Positions 18,820-28,874 are shown, numbered from the stretch's first letter. The stretch: DNA of 64,000 nucleotides from Puniceibacterium antarcticum (GCF_002760615.1 NZ_AWWI01000121.1:124001-188000); one strand, 5' to 3'. A program made the numbers and translations. Notes: generated by a model not told the origin, from the letters alone.

Positions 18820-19586
18820 CGGATCGTGCGGGCAAGGGTTGGAGCCACTTTGCCGCCCATCCCGACATGCTGAGATGGGCTGAGCGCGCGCATCGCATCG
18901 GCTGCGCGGTTGCGCAGGACCCGGCGATGCAGGCGCAATTGCAATGCGAAGGCACGTGGTTTGTTGGCGTCGATGCCTTGCCGAGCGATATGGATGGCAG
19001 TCTGGACGGGGTGCCGCTGGCGGGGCCGGTGATTGATGCGCTTGGCCCGCTGCCCCCGCTGCACCCTGCGCAGCTGTCGATCACTTATCCCGGCTATCCC
19101 CGCCCGCGCGCCACAGAGAGTGATGCGGCGTTTCGCTATCGGCGCAACCGCGATGCGGCGCATGTGGACGGGATCACCGCAGAGGGCGCGGACAAGCGGC
19201 GCAGGATCACCGAGCCGCATGCCTTTATTCTGGGGCTGCCGCTGACCCGCTGTGATCGTGATGCCAGCCCGCTGGTGGCCTGGGAGGGCAGCCATGAGGT
19301 GATGCGCCGGGCCTTGCGCGCAGCCCTTGCGGGCCATGATCCGCAGGAATGGAGCCAGCTGGATGTGACCGAGGCCTATCAGGCCGCCCGGCGTGAGGTG
19401 TTCGACACCTGTGCGCGGGTGCCGCTTTATGCCGAACCGGGCGAGGCGCTGCTGCTGCACCGGCTGATTCTGCACGGTGTTGCGCCTTGGGCCGAGGGCG
19501 CCTGTGCGCCGCCCGAGGGCCGCATGATTGCCTATTTCCGCCCCGTAATGGCGCAGGGTGTGGCGGCCTGGCTGATGGCTGATTGA
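18816..19586 (+). CDS. Phytanoyl-CoA dioxygenase-like Fe(II)/2-oxoglutarate oxygenase
   Basis: A 256-residue protein. AHVDGI (about residue 120) offers the His-x-Asp pair of the 2-His-1-carboxylate iron site. LHRLILHGVAPWA (about 220) offers the distal His, and the Arg in GRMIAYFRP is placed to hold 2-oxoglutarate. This matches the PhyH-like superfamily, although the sequence is divergent and the substrate unknown. Coupling by ATGA to the TauE-type permease suggests a joint role, perhaps in small organic acid or sulfonate metabolism; that is inference. Confidence 0.65.
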   Translation: MTDRAGKGWSHFAAHPDMLRWAERAHRIGCAVAQDPAMQAQLQCEGTWFVGVDALPSDMDGSLDGVPLAGPVIDALGPLPPLHPAQLSITYPGYPRPRATESDAAFRYRRNRDAAHVDGITAEGADKRRRITEPHAFILGLPLTRCDRDASPLVAWEGSHEVMRRALRAALAGHDPQEWSQLDVTEAYQAARREVFDTCARVPLYAEPGEALLLHRLILHGVAPWAEGACAPPEGRMIAYFRPVMAQGVAAWLMAD

Positions 19587-19706
19587 GCTGAGGCTTTGTT
19601 ACTGAGGCGCTGGGCGGAGGTTTCGGAGCCTGTTCTGTCTGCGCGCTGAACACGATGATCCGATCCAAGATCTCATGCGATGGCATAACAGTGCTAACGG
19701 CAGGCA

Positions 19707-19744
19707 CATTCCCGGGTGCGACTCGGCGTGCGAACCCGGGAATG
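19707..19744. terminator. Hairpin between convergent genes
   Basis: The arms cattcccgggt (19707-19717) and acccgggaatg (19734-19744) form a perfect 11-base stem with a 16-base loop, in the space between the plus-strand oxygenase and the minus-strand permease. No T-run follows on either strand, so it is either a factor-dependent or a processing hairpin. Confidence 0.5.
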
Positions 19745-19754
19745 TCCAGCGACC

Positions 19755-20726
19755 TTAACGGCCGCGGATGCGGGGATCGAGCGCGTCGCGCAAGCCGTCG
19801 CCAAGGTAGTTCACCCCCAGCACGGTGAGCGAGATCATGATTCCCGGGAGCAGCACACGTTCGGGGAAGTCGTTCATGCGCGGTACTGCATCGGCCAACA
19901 TCTTGCCCCATGTGGGAAAGTCGGACGGAAAGCCGACACCGAGGAAGGACAGCGCGCTTTCGGTGATGATCGCCGTCGCAAGGCCAAGTGTGGCCGAGAC
20001 CATGATGGGCGAGAGTACGTTGGGCAGCAGGTGACGCTGGATGATCTTGAACGGTGTGGTGCCGATGGAACGGGCGGCGAGGATGAATTCGCGTTCCTTG
20101 AGGGCGAGCACATCGCCGCGCACGATGCGGGCCGTGGGCATCCACGAGGTGATGCCGATGACCGCGACGATCAGGACGAACATGCCGCCCTCGGGGCCAA
20201 AGCTGGCGCGCAGGGGCTGGCGGAACAGCGTCACGGCGACCAGCAGCAGCGGCAGGATCGGCAGGGACAGGAACAGGTCGGTCAGGCGCATCAGCGGCCC
20301 GTCGAGCCGTCTGAAATAGCCCGAGATCACGCCGACGGCGGTGCCGATGAACAGCGACAGCAGCATGGCGGCCCAGCCCACGGCCATAGAGGCACGGCCC
20401 CCGGCGATGAGGTTGGCCAGACCGTCACGGCCCAGATTGTCGGTGCCGAGGGGATGGGCCCAAGCGACCTTGGCCGCGCCATCCCAGAGGGCAGTGTAGA
20501 TCGGGCGCAGGTCTTTGTTGCGGATGTCGAGCTTTTGCGGGTCCAGTGTCCAGATCCAGGATCCGAAGAGCACCGCGAGTGTGATGAAGATCAGAAAGGC
20601 CGCGCCCATGAGCGCGCCTTTGTGTTTGGAAAACTGATGCCAGACATCGGTCCATTTGGAGCGCGGCGGTTTGCTGGGCACCTTGTCGGCGAGTGCGGTG
20701 ATGGCTGCGGGTGCGGGATTAGTCAT
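19755..20726 (-). CDS. Dipeptide-type ABC transporter permease, DppC-like
   Basis: Second membrane subunit of a peptide/nickel-family importer. The 323-residue protein has about six segments, the N-terminal OppC-type region (KHKGALMGAAFL) and the EAA coupling motif ARSIGTTPFKIIQRHLLPN. It ends LGDGLRDALDPRIRGR, typical of DppC/OppC. The start at 20726 overlaps the end of the DppB-like gene by eight bases, so both are translated as one unit. Confidence 0.9.
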   Translation of the reverse strand: MTNPAPAAITALADKVPSKPPRSKWTDVWHQFSKHKGALMGAAFLIFITLAVLFGSWIWTLDPQKLDIRNKDLRPIYTALWDGAAKVAWAHPLGTDNLGRDGLANLIAGGRASMAVGWAAMLLSLFIGTAVGVISGYFRRLDGPLMRLTDLFLSLPILPLLLVAVTLFRQPLRASFGPEGGMFVLIVAVIGITSWMPTARIVRGDVLALKEREFILAARSIGTTPFKIIQRHLLPNVLSPIMVSATLGLATAIITESALSFLGVGFPSDFPTWGKMLADAVPRMNDFPERVLLPGIMISLTVLGVNYLGDGLRDALDPRIRGR

Positions 20727-21726
20727 AGCGGATCCTTGGGTCGAGGACGCCGTAGAGGATATCGGCAATAAGGTTGAACGTGACGATGAGCACGGCAAAG
20801 ATGAAGGTCAGCGTCATCACCATCGGCAGGTCATTGGCGAAGAGGGCGGTGATCAGAAGCTGGCCGATGCCGTTCACCTTGAACACGTTCTCGGTGATGA
20901 TGGCGCCGCCAAAGATCGCGGGAACGCCAAGGGCAATTACCGTGACCACCGGGATCATCGAGTTGCGCAGAACGTGGACCATGACCACAACCGCCTCTGA
21001 CAGGCCCTTGGCGCGGGCGGTGCGCACATAGTCCTGGTTGAGGTTGTCGAGCATAGAAGCGCGCATGTAGCGGGAAAGCTGGGCAGTGGTCTGCAGGGCC
21101 AGCACCATCACGGGCATGATCATCTGCTGCAGCTGCACCATGAAGGTGTCCCAGCTGTTGACCACCAGCGTGGTGTCATAGATCGACGGGAACCAGCCGA
21201 GCTGGACGGAAAAGATCACGATCAACAGCGGGCCGGTGAAGAACGGCGGGATCGAAAAGCCGATCATCGTGATGAAGGTCCCGGCCTGATCAAAGACCGA
21301 ATATTGCCGGTAGGCGGAATAGATGCCGATGGGCAGTGCGATCAGGACGCCGACCACATAGGAGAGTCCGACCACCCAAAGTGTTTGCGGGATGCGCTGA
21401 AGCACGATGTCCATGACCGGCGAGCGGGTCTGCCAGGAGATCACGCGCAGCTGGCCTTCGGAAAAGGTGGTGCCGAACCAGTGATCCCACAGGACCTGCG
21501 GTTCGATCCAGAAGATCTGGACCAGCCATTTCCAGTATTGCACGAGGGGCGGTTCACCCAGTCCAAGCGCCTGGCGCATCTGTTCCTTGACCTCGGGCGG
21601 AACGGTCAGGGGCACCTGGGACATTGGATCGCCGGGGGCGAGCTGCAGCAGCATGAAGATCGCGAAACTGATGAACAGAAGCGTCGGGACAGATAGGACC
21701 AGTCGTCGGATTGCAAAGGTCAGCAT
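20719..21726 (-). CDS. Dipeptide-type ABC transporter permease, DppB-like
   Basis: First membrane subunit of the importer, 335 residues from the chosen start. It opens MLTFAIRRLVLSVPTLLFIS, the usual beginning of DppB proteins, carries the EAA-type loop RTARAKGLSEAVVVMVHVLRN and ends ADILYGVLDPRIRYD. The ATG at 21726 has GAGG upstream; in-frame starts at 21810 (ATG) and 21822 (GTG) would add a polar tail with no counterpart in the family. Confidence 0.88.
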   Translation of the reverse strand: MLTFAIRRLVLSVPTLLFISFAIFMLLQLAPGDPMSQVPLTVPPEVKEQMRQALGLGEPPLVQYWKWLVQIFWIEPQVLWDHWFGTTFSEGQLRVISWQTRSPVMDIVLQRIPQTLWVVGLSYVVGVLIALPIGIYSAYRQYSVFDQAGTFITMIGFSIPPFFTGPLLIVIFSVQLGWFPSIYDTTLVVNSWDTFMVQLQQMIMPVMVLALQTTAQLSRYMRASMLDNLNQDYVRTARAKGLSEAVVVMVHVLRNSMIPVVTVIALGVPAIFGGAIITENVFKVNGIGQLLITALFANDLPMVMTLTFIFAVLIVTFNLIADILYGVLDPRIRYD

Positions 21727-21910
21727 GCGGCGCCTCGGGTCATGAGTTTTTGGGGTATTGGCATTGGGATCCTGCGCAAAAGCGGCGTTATTCTTGACAT
21801 CCGGGTCCATGTGGGCGGACACGGCGGTGTATCAGACTAGGCTGATCCGGGCCTAGTTGACAGCGTGGACGCGGCAGGACAAGGCCTGCCGCGTCACCTG
21901 TGCCTTAATT

Positions 21911-23617
21911 TTAGTCGATACGGTACCAGTCAGCGATATTCCACAGTTCGGAATCCCAGGTGTTGAGCTGAACACCCCCCAGCGTGTTGGAATGTGCCGA
22001 GACACGACCGCGATCAACCAGCGGAACGATGGTCATCGTGTCCTTGGTGATGATGTCGTTCAGCTTTTTCGCGATGACGCCGCGCTTGTCCAATTCGCCT
22101 GTCTGGGCCAGCTCGTCGAGCAGGGCGTCATATTCTTCGTTGCAGAAACGGTTGATGTTTTCACCCTGCCACTGCGACGACGGCTTTGGTTCGTTGCCGC
22201 AACGGTACTGTGACAGGTAGGACTGCGGGTCCGTGCCGTCGAAGTTGTTGGCGTACATTTCCACATCTGCATAAAACTTCTGGAAGGTGTCGGGCGAACC
22301 CGCATCGCCACCAAAGAAGACCGAGGAGTCGACGTTGCGCAGTTCGGTTTCAACACCGATCTGGCTCCACCAATCCTTGATCAGCGCCTGGAAATCCTGC
22401 CGCACGGCGTTGGTCGAGCTTTGGAACAGCAGGGACAGTTTCATGCCGTCCTTGTCACGGATGCCGTCACCGTCGGTGTCGGTCCAGCCTGCTTCGTCCA
22501 GCAGAGCCTTGGCGCCGTCGATATCCTGAACGATGCAATCGGTGTTGGTTTCCGAAGCATAGAGTTCGGGCGCGGGGACGAGGTTGCAGGTTGCGCGACC
22601 GGCCTGACCATAACCCACTTCGACCAGCAGTTCGCGGTCAATGGCCATGGAGAGCGCCTTGCGGACGTTGAAATCGGACAGAATCGGGTGCGGATGCGCA
22701 ACGGTCGACCGCTCGCCCTCGGGCAGGCTGGGCGACGGGTCGGTCATGTTCATCTCGATCCGCTCGACCAGCGTGCCGAAGGCCGCGACCGGTACACCTT
22801 TGCCGCCTTCGGCCATCTGGGCGATGACATCGGGGGCCAACTGGAGGTTCCAGGCGTAGTCGAATTCACCGGTTTCCAGCACGGCGCGACCGGCCGCATT
22901 GGCATCGCCGCCGCCCTTGAAGTTGACGGTGGCAAAGGCGGGCTTTGCCGGGTCACGATAATATTCATTCGCTTCGAGCGAGATCACGTCGTTCGGGCGG
23001 AAGTCGGTGACGACGAAGGGGCCTGTGCCGATGGGGGCAAAGTTTTCGTCGGTGCAGGTCGAGGCCGCAGCGCCGGTGCAGTTTTCAAACTGCGCCTTTT
23101 GCAGAATCGGGGACTGGTTGCCCATGAACGGGCCATAGGGGTTCGGCTTGGGAGTGGCAAAGGTCACCTTGACCGTCAGCGGGTCGATCACGTCGATCGA
23201 GGTCACGCCGTCGAATTTCGCGAACTGGGCGCAGCCGCCTGCGGGGTCCATGCAGTATTCGCCGGTGAACTTGACGTCTTCGGCGGTGAAATCGGTACCA
23301 TCGGACCATTTGAGGCCCGGCTTGATCTTCCAGGTGATCGAGGTCAGATCCTCGGACACGCCACCGTTTTCGACGGTCGGGATCTCTTCGGCAAGGTAGG
23401 GGACCAGCGCGCCGGTCGGGTCATAGCGGCCCAGCGGTTCGATCACGATGCTGGCGGCTTCGATATCCTTGGTGCCGCCCGAAAGATAGGCGTTCATGAT
23501 CGACGGCGCCTGCCAATAGATGATGTTGACATTGCCGTCTTCGCCACGTTCGGCCATCGCTGCGGGTGCCAGGGCAAAAGATGCCACAGCCCCCAGCAAG
23601 AGGGTTTTCATTTTCAT
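21911..23617 (-). CDS. ABC transporter periplasmic peptide-binding protein
   Basis: A family 5 solute-binding protein of 568 residues, slightly long for the family. It has a signal peptide (MKMKTLLLGAVASFAL, cleavage after AMA). The Bac_5-type core follows: IKPGLKWSDGTDFTAEDV, then FNVRKALSMAIDRELLVEVGYG. An acidic DTDGDGIRDKDG loop resembles a calcium-binding EF-type loop. The start at 23617 follows AGGGAGT. It leads the minus-strand operon with both permeases, and the ATPase gene is divergent. Ligand probably an oligopeptide or related compound. Confidence 0.92.
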   Translation of the reverse strand: MKMKTLLLGAVASFALAPAAMAERGEDGNVNIIYWQAPSIMNAYLSGGTKDIEAASIVIEPLGRYDPTGALVPYLAEEIPTVENGGVSEDLTSITWKIKPGLKWSDGTDFTAEDVKFTGEYCMDPAGGCAQFAKFDGVTSIDVIDPLTVKVTFATPKPNPYGPFMGNQSPILQKAQFENCTGAAASTCTDENFAPIGTGPFVVTDFRPNDVISLEANEYYRDPAKPAFATVNFKGGGDANAAGRAVLETGEFDYAWNLQLAPDVIAQMAEGGKGVPVAAFGTLVERIEMNMTDPSPSLPEGERSTVAHPHPILSDFNVRKALSMAIDRELLVEVGYGQAGRATCNLVPAPELYASETNTDCIVQDIDGAKALLDEAGWTDTDGDGIRDKDGMKLSLLFQSSTNAVRQDFQALIKDWWSQIGVETELRNVDSSVFFGGDAGSPDTFQKFYADVEMYANNFDGTDPQSYLSQYRCGNEPKPSSQWQGENINRFCNEEYDALLDELAQTGELDKRGVIAKKLNDIITKDTMTIVPLVDRGRVSAHSNTLGGVQLNTWDSELWNIADWYRID

Positions 23618-23893
23618 TCGTATACTCCCTGTTGGGCGTCCGGTTTGCCCGGGGCCACTGTTCGTTGTGTCAGGAATCGCAGGGCCCGCCAATCTGCCGT
23701 CTAATTGCGGCAAATTCAGAGGGTTCCGCACTGTCATCCCACACGGTGGCGCCATCGAAACAGACTTTGCAGAAATTGCAAGGCTTTGCCTAAGGGAAAC
23801 CGGGCGGTTGGGTTTGACACGGCTTCAACAGTGCCTTTAGCTTTGGCAACCGCTGGGGTACTTGGCGGGATCTGTCATTCCAAGGGGGCCCCC

Positions 23894-25714
23894 ATGCTGG
23901 ACCACGCCATCGCCCGGATCCAAAATCTGCGCGTCGAATTCGAGACCAAGGATGGCCCCGTTGTGGGGGTCGAGGATGTGTCGTTCGAGATCGGCCCGGG
24001 GGAAACGGTCTGTGTCGTCGGGGAATCGGGGTCGGGCAAATCCGTGTCGTCGCTGTCGCTGATGCGGCTGATCGAATATGGTGGGGGCGATATCGCCGGG
24101 GGCCGGCTGCTGTTTGACCGCCGCGAGGGCGGCGAGATTGATCTGGCCCAGGCCGATCAGGATCTGATGCGCACCATTCGCGGCAACGAGATTGGGATGA
24201 TCTTTCAGGAGCCGATGACGGCGCTGAACCCGGTGTTCACCGTGGGCAAGCAGCTGACCGAGGGGTTGCGCGTGCATCGCGGCATGACAAAGCACGAGGC
24301 CGAAGCCCGCGCGCTGGAGCTGATGCAACAGGTGCGTATTCCGGAACCCGAGCGGCGTCTGACGCAGTATCCGCACGAGTTGTCCGGGGGCATGCGTCAG
24401 CGGGTGGTGATCGCCATGGCGCTGGCCTGCAAGCCCCGCCTGCTGATCGCGGATGAGCCGACAACCGCGCTGGATGTGACCATTCAGGCCGAAATTCTGG
24501 CGCTGATCGACCGGCTGAAGCGGGAAACCGGCACGGCGGTGATGTTCATCACCCATGATATGGCCGTTGTGGCGCAGATGGCGGACCGGGTTGTCGTGAT
24601 GTTCCGCGGCAAGAAGGTCGAGGAAGGCACGGTCGAAGAGATATTCGAGAATCCGCAGCATCCCTATACGCAGGCGCTTCTGGCGGCTGTGCCCAAGCTG
24701 GGCGAGATGACCGGCAAGGCGCTGCCTGAGCCGATGAAGCTGCTGGGGTCAGATGCGCAAGAGCCCAAGCCGATCCCCGGATCGGACGAGGTGCTGCTGA
24801 GGGTGCGCAACCTGACCACGCGGTTCCCGGTCAAGGGTGGGTTTTTCCGCAGCACCGTGGCCAATGTGCATGCGGTCGAGGATTTGTCGTTCGATATCCA
24901 GAAGGGGCAGACGCTGTCGCTGGTTGGGGAATCGGGTTGTGGCAAATCCACGGCGGGGCGGTCGATCCTGCGTCTGATCGAGCCGCTTTCGGGCAGCATC
25001 GAGCTGGATCGCAAGGATATCATGGCGCTGAACCAGCGCGATCTGCGCACCGCGCGGCTGGACATGCAAATGATCTTTCAGGATCCGTTCGCCTCGCTCA
25101 ATCCCCAGATGAACCTGAGCGATCAGGTGGCGGAACCGATGCGAAACTTTGATACCCTCAAGGGGTCGGACATGGATGACCGCATCGCGATGCTGTTTGA
25201 CCGGGTGGAACTGCCCCGGTCGTTCCTGCGCCGGTTCCCGCACGAGTTGTCCGGCGGGCAGCGGCAGAGGGTGGCGATTGCCCGCGCGCTGGCGCTGAAC
25301 CCCAAGCTGATCATCGCCGATGAGGCCGTGTCGGCGCTGGATGTGTCGGTGCAGGCGCAGGTGGTCAACCTGATGATGGAGCTGCAGGCGGAACTGGGCC
25401 TGTCGTTCCTGTTCATCAGCCATGATATGGCCGTGGTGGAACGGGTCAGCCACAAGGTCGGCGTGATGTATCTGGGCCGGATTGTCGAGCTGGGGCCGCG
25501 TGCCGCGGTGTTCGAAAACCCGCAGCATCCCTATACGCAGGCGTTGATGAAGGCGGTGCCGATTGCCGATCCGCGCCGTCGCAAATCCGAGAAGGATCTG
25601 AACTTTAAACCGATCCCGTCGCCGATCCATCCGGTGGGATACGAGCCGGGTCCGTCGGTCTTTGATCAGGTGAGCCCGGGCCATTACGTTCTGACATCAG
25701 ACAGCGGCTACTGA
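23894..25714 (+). CDS. Fused double-ATPase of the dipeptide-type ABC transporter (DppD-DppF-like)
   Basis: A 606-residue protein with two complete nucleotide-binding domains in one chain. Domain 1 has Walker A GESGSGKS at 43-50, signature LSGGMRQR and Walker B LLIADEP. Domain 2 has GESGCGKS near 345, LSGGQRQR and LIIADEA. Each ends with the oligopeptide-type extension (NPQHPYTQALL/M). A single fused polypeptide replaces the usual separate DppD and DppF. Start at 23894 with AAGGGGG upstream. It is divergent from the binding protein and permeases. Confidence 0.93.
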   Translation: MLDHAIARIQNLRVEFETKDGPVVGVEDVSFEIGPGETVCVVGESGSGKSVSSLSLMRLIEYGGGDIAGGRLLFDRREGGEIDLAQADQDLMRTIRGNEIGMIFQEPMTALNPVFTVGKQLTEGLRVHRGMTKHEAEARALELMQQVRIPEPERRLTQYPHELSGGMRQRVVIAMALACKPRLLIADEPTTALDVTIQAEILALIDRLKRETGTAVMFITHDMAVVAQMADRVVVMFRGKKVEEGTVEEIFENPQHPYTQALLAAVPKLGEMTGKALPEPMKLLGSDAQEPKPIPGSDEVLLRVRNLTTRFPVKGGFFRSTVANVHAVEDLSFDIQKGQTLSLVGESGCGKSTAGRSILRLIEPLSGSIELDRKDIMALNQRDLRTARLDMQMIFQDPFASLNPQMNLSDQVAEPMRNFDTLKGSDMDDRIAMLFDRVELPRSFLRRFPHELSGGQRQRVAIARALALNPKLIIADEAVSALDVSVQAQVVNLMMELQAELGLSFLFISHDMAVVERVSHKVGVMYLGRIVELGPRAAVFENPQHPYTQALMKAVPIADPRRRKSEKDLNFKPIPSPIHPVGYEPGPSVFDQVSPGHYVLTSDSGY

Positions 25715-25729
25715 TTCAGGTTCGATCAC

Positions 25730-26128
25730 ATGCAGAAGCTTATGATCCTGCTGGCCACCGTGGTGGCAGGGCATGTTGTGCTGTTGCCGCCGCTGGCCCG
25801 TTCACCTCTGTGGCGGGCAACGGCGACGCCGCTCGCGTCGATTATCGGCAGCGGGTTTCTGGTACTGGGGCCGATCCTGAATGCGGCTATGGCTGATATG
25901 CGCCACTGGCCATGGCGGTGTCGTGCCTATGTGCCTATTTTTTCGGCGCTTGGATCCGGTTCAACATCCGCGATCTGGGCGATGACCCGCAGACGGCACG
26001 CCCCCGGGTCGCTGAGTCGCTGGAAAGAGCGGCGTCAGGGGCGGATGGCGCTTGCGGATGGTTTTTCGGCTCTGGCCGCTCTTGGCGTCGTGATTGCGGT
26101 GTTCGGGGCCGCTGTCGAAGGGTCGTGA
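25730..26128 (+). pseudogene. Frame-disrupted small membrane protein gene
   Basis: An ATG at 25730 begins a convincing membrane protein (LMILLATVVAGHVVLLPPLA, then IIGSGFLVLGPILNA). After about residue 52 the sensible coding jumps to another frame. From 25897 the +2 frame reads YAPLAMAVSCLCAYFFGAW followed by IRFNIRDLGDDP. Near 26040 it returns to the first frame with LADGFSALAALGVVIAVFG. Two compensating indels around 25890 and 26040 would explain this. A single intact frame of 132 codons does exist, but its middle third looks non-natural. Either a pseudogene or sequencing error; family not identified. Confidence 0.5.
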
Positions 26129-26238
26129 ACCGGCTGGCGCGCGCTTTTCAAACTGCCTCAATTACACACATCTGCCCCCCTGTGACTTCCTGATTGATGG
26201 GTCTATGGTCCGGCGCAAATAATGCAGAAAGGACTCCT

Positions 26239-27402
26239 ATGCCTCCCCGTCTGACTCCGCGTGATCTGCTGGACAAGCTTGTGTCGTTTCCCACCGTCAG
26301 CCGCGACAGCAACCTGCCGCTTATCGACTGGGTCGAGGACTATTTGAACAGCCACGGCATCAAAGCCCATCGCCACTATGACGAAACCGGCGAAAAGGCC
26401 GCCTTGTTCGCCCATGTCGGCCCCGAGATCGAAGGCGGTCTGGTGCTGTCCGGGCATACGGATGTTGTGCCTGTGGATGGGCAGCCCTGGGCGTCGGACC
26501 CTTATGTGGTGGTCGAGCGTGAGGGCAAGCTCTACGGGCGTGGCACCACGGATATGAAGGGGTTCGATGCGCTGGCGATCTGGGCATTGGTCGAGGCGCA
26601 TCATGGCGGCGTGAAACGTCCGCTGCAACTGGCGCTGAGCTATGACGAGGAAATCGGCTGCACCGGCGCGCCGCCGATGATCGAGGCGATGCAGGGCCCG
26701 CTGCCCAAGGCATCCGCCGTGATCGTGGGTGAGCCGTCGATGATGAAGGCCGTGACCGGCCACAAGGGCGGTGCGGGTTTCTGGACCCATGTGCAGGGAT
26801 TCGAAGTGCATTCATCGCTGATGCACACCGGGGTGAATGCGATCATGTATGCCGCGCCGCTGATCGAATGGGCGAATGCGCGCAATGCCGAAAGCCGTGC
26901 GGCCACGCCCAGCGATCTGGCTGCGGCTTTTGTGCCGCCCTGGACCACGGCGCATGTGGGCATGATTTCGGGCGGGACGGCGCATAACATCACCGCCAAG
27001 GATTGCCGGTTCAGCATGGATTTCCGCGCGGTGCCGGGTGAAAAACTTGAGGATTGGCGCGACGCCTATATGGTCGAGGTGCGCGCGGTCGAGGCCGCGA
27101 TGCAGGCGGTGCATCCCGATGCGAAGATCGAGGTCGAGCAGCGGTTCGACGTGCCTGCGCTGATCCCCGAAGAGGAGGGCGCGGCAGAGGGTCTGGTGCG
27201 TCAGCTGACCGGGGACAATTCGGTCAATGTCGTCTCTTACGGCACCGAAGCGGGCCAGTTCCAGCGCGCGGGGTATTCTGCCGTGGTCTGCGGGCCGGGC
27301 GACATCGCGCAGGCGCATCAGCCGGATGAATACATCACCGTGGCGCAGTTTCAGGCGGGTCAGGCCTTTATGGAGCGGCTTCTGGAGCATCTGTCGGCAT
27401 GA
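26239..27402 (+). CDS. argE: Acetylornithine deacetylase-like M20 peptidase
   Basis: A 387-residue zinc hydrolase. LSGHTDVVPVDGQPW (first metal His/Asp), GRGTTDMKGF (bridging Asp), YDEEIGCTGA (catalytic Glu and metal Glu) and VVCGPGDIAQAHQPDEY (C-terminal His) match ArgE of the M20 family. It would remove the acetyl group from N-acetylornithine or a similar N-acyl amino acid. AAAGGA precedes the ATG at 26239. Its neighbours, a peptide transporter and an amino-acid oxidase, make a catabolic N-acyl amino acid role as likely as arginine synthesis. The next gene overlaps by ATGA. Confidence 0.85.
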   Translation: MPPRLTPRDLLDKLVSFPTVSRDSNLPLIDWVEDYLNSHGIKAHRHYDETGEKAALFAHVGPEIEGGLVLSGHTDVVPVDGQPWASDPYVVVEREGKLYGRGTTDMKGFDALAIWALVEAHHGGVKRPLQLALSYDEEIGCTGAPPMIEAMQGPLPKASAVIVGEPSMMKAVTGHKGGAGFWTHVQGFEVHSSLMHTGVNAIMYAAPLIEWANARNAESRAATPSDLAAAFVPPWTTAHVGMISGGTAHNITAKDCRFSMDFRAVPGEKLEDWRDAYMVEVRAVEAAMQAVHPDAKIEVEQRFDVPALIPEEEGAAEGLVRQLTGDNSVNVVSYGTEAGQFQRAGYSAVVCGPGDIAQAHQPDEYITVAQFQAGQAFMERLLEHLSA

Positions 27403-28742
27403 GGTTCCCATTCACACGCGACGACGCGCCCGAGCATACGGCAGCCTTGCCTGCCGCATCCGAGGTTGTGGTGATCGGCGGCGGGGTCATCGGCGTTTCG
27501 GCGGCGTTGTTCCTGGCCCGTCAGGGGGTGCAGGTCACCCTGCTGGAAAAGGGCCGCGTGGCGGCCGAGCAAAGTTCGCGCAACTGGGGCTGGATCCGCG
27601 CACAGGGGCGTGATCCGGCCGAGATCCCCATTGCGCAAGAGGCGCAGCAGCACTGGCGCGATCTGGACGCGGAATGTCACGGCCGGCTGGGCGTGCGCAC
27701 GGTGGGGGTGACCTATCTGGCGCGGCGCGAACAGGACATGGCGGCCTATCAGGCGTGGCTTGATTCAGCGGCGGGCCATGGTCTGGACAGCCATCTGGTG
27801 TCGCGCGCCGAACTTGCCACTGTGCTGCCGGGGATCAAGGGCGACTGGCCCGGTGCGCTGCACACGCCGTCGGACATGAAGGGCGAGCCCTGGGTTGCGG
27901 TGCCCGAGCTTGCGCGTCTGGCGCGCGAGGCCGGTGCGGTGATTGTCGAGGATTGCGCAGTGCGTGGGCTGGATATTGCGGCGGGCCGCGTGGCGGGGGT
28001 GCATACCGAAAAGGGCCGCATCCAGACGGGCGAGGTTTTGCTGGCCGGGGGCGCGTGGTCTTCGCTGTTCCTGCGGCGTCATGGGGTCAGCATTCCGCAG
28101 CTTTCGGTGCGCTCCACCGCGCTGGAAACCGGGCCATTGCCGCAGGTGACGGGCGGGGCTGGAGTGGACCACCGCACGGCGTTCCGGCCCCGGGCCGATG
28201 GCGGTTATACCATCGCGCCATCGACCCTGTCCGAACTTTATGTCGGCCCCGATGCGGTGCGCGCGATTCCGAAATACCTGCAGGTGCTGAAATCCGGTGG
28301 CTTTGATGTGCGTCTGCATGTGCGCGCGCCCGCAGGCTTTCCCGATGCCTGGGGCACGCCACGCAACTGGGCGGATGACGAGGAATCGCCGTTCGAGCGG
28401 ATGCGCATCCTGACGCCGCCGCCTAATCTGGCCAAGGCGCAGGAGGCCTGTGACGCCTTTGCAGAGGCGTTCCCCGAGGTTGGGCCGGTCAAGCCGCGCA
28501 GGGTCTGGGCGGGGATGATCGACGTGCTGCCCGATGTGGTGCCGGTGGTTGACCGTGTGGCGGCCCTGCCGGGGCTGACCGTGGCGACGGGCATGTGCGG
28601 CCATGGCTTTGGCATTGGACCGGCGTTTGGCCGTATCGCGGCGGCGCTGGTGCGGGGCGAGGCACCGGGGCACGATCTGAGCCGGTTCCGCATGGCGCGG
28701 TTCAGCGACGGCAGCCGGATGGTGCCGGGGCCGAATATCTGA
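27399..28742 (+). CDS. FAD-dependent amino-acid oxidase/dehydrogenase (DadA-like)
   Basis: A 447-residue flavoprotein of the DAO superfamily. The FAD dinucleotide fold is at residues 23-51 (VVVIGGGVIGVSAALFLARQ with the acidic end of strand 2 in LLEKG). The substrate domain follows, and the C-terminal FAD contact is TVATGMCGHGFGIGPAFG. Such enzymes oxidatively deaminate D-amino acids, sarcosine or related secondary amines. The SSRNWGWIRAQGRDPAE block is typical of a roseobacter subgroup of unknown substrate. It begins within the stop of the argE-like gene, so the two act together. Confidence 0.86.
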   Translation: MRFPFTRDDAPEHTAALPAASEVVVIGGGVIGVSAALFLARQGVQVTLLEKGRVAAEQSSRNWGWIRAQGRDPAEIPIAQEAQQHWRDLDAECHGRLGVRTVGVTYLARREQDMAAYQAWLDSAAGHGLDSHLVSRAELATVLPGIKGDWPGALHTPSDMKGEPWVAVPELARLAREAGAVIVEDCAVRGLDIAAGRVAGVHTEKGRIQTGEVLLAGGAWSSLFLRRHGVSIPQLSVRSTALETGPLPQVTGGAGVDHRTAFRPRADGGYTIAPSTLSELYVGPDAVRAIPKYLQVLKSGGFDVRLHVRAPAGFPDAWGTPRNWADDEESPFERMRILTPPPNLAKAQEACDAFAEAFPEVGPVKPRRVWAGMIDVLPDVVPVVDRVAALPGLTVATGMCGHGFGIGPAFGRIAAALVRGEAPGHDLSRFRMARFSDGSRMVPGPNI

Positions 28743-28874
28743 GCAAAGATTGGGCCAATGCCCGAAGAACACTAGGTAATTTTCTGCCGGGCGGCGCTGG
28801 TTTTACATGTGCCGCCTTGCAGCCCTCAGGCGGCTCGGGCAGGGTGCGCCAGAATTTGACACAGGAGAGACCTC

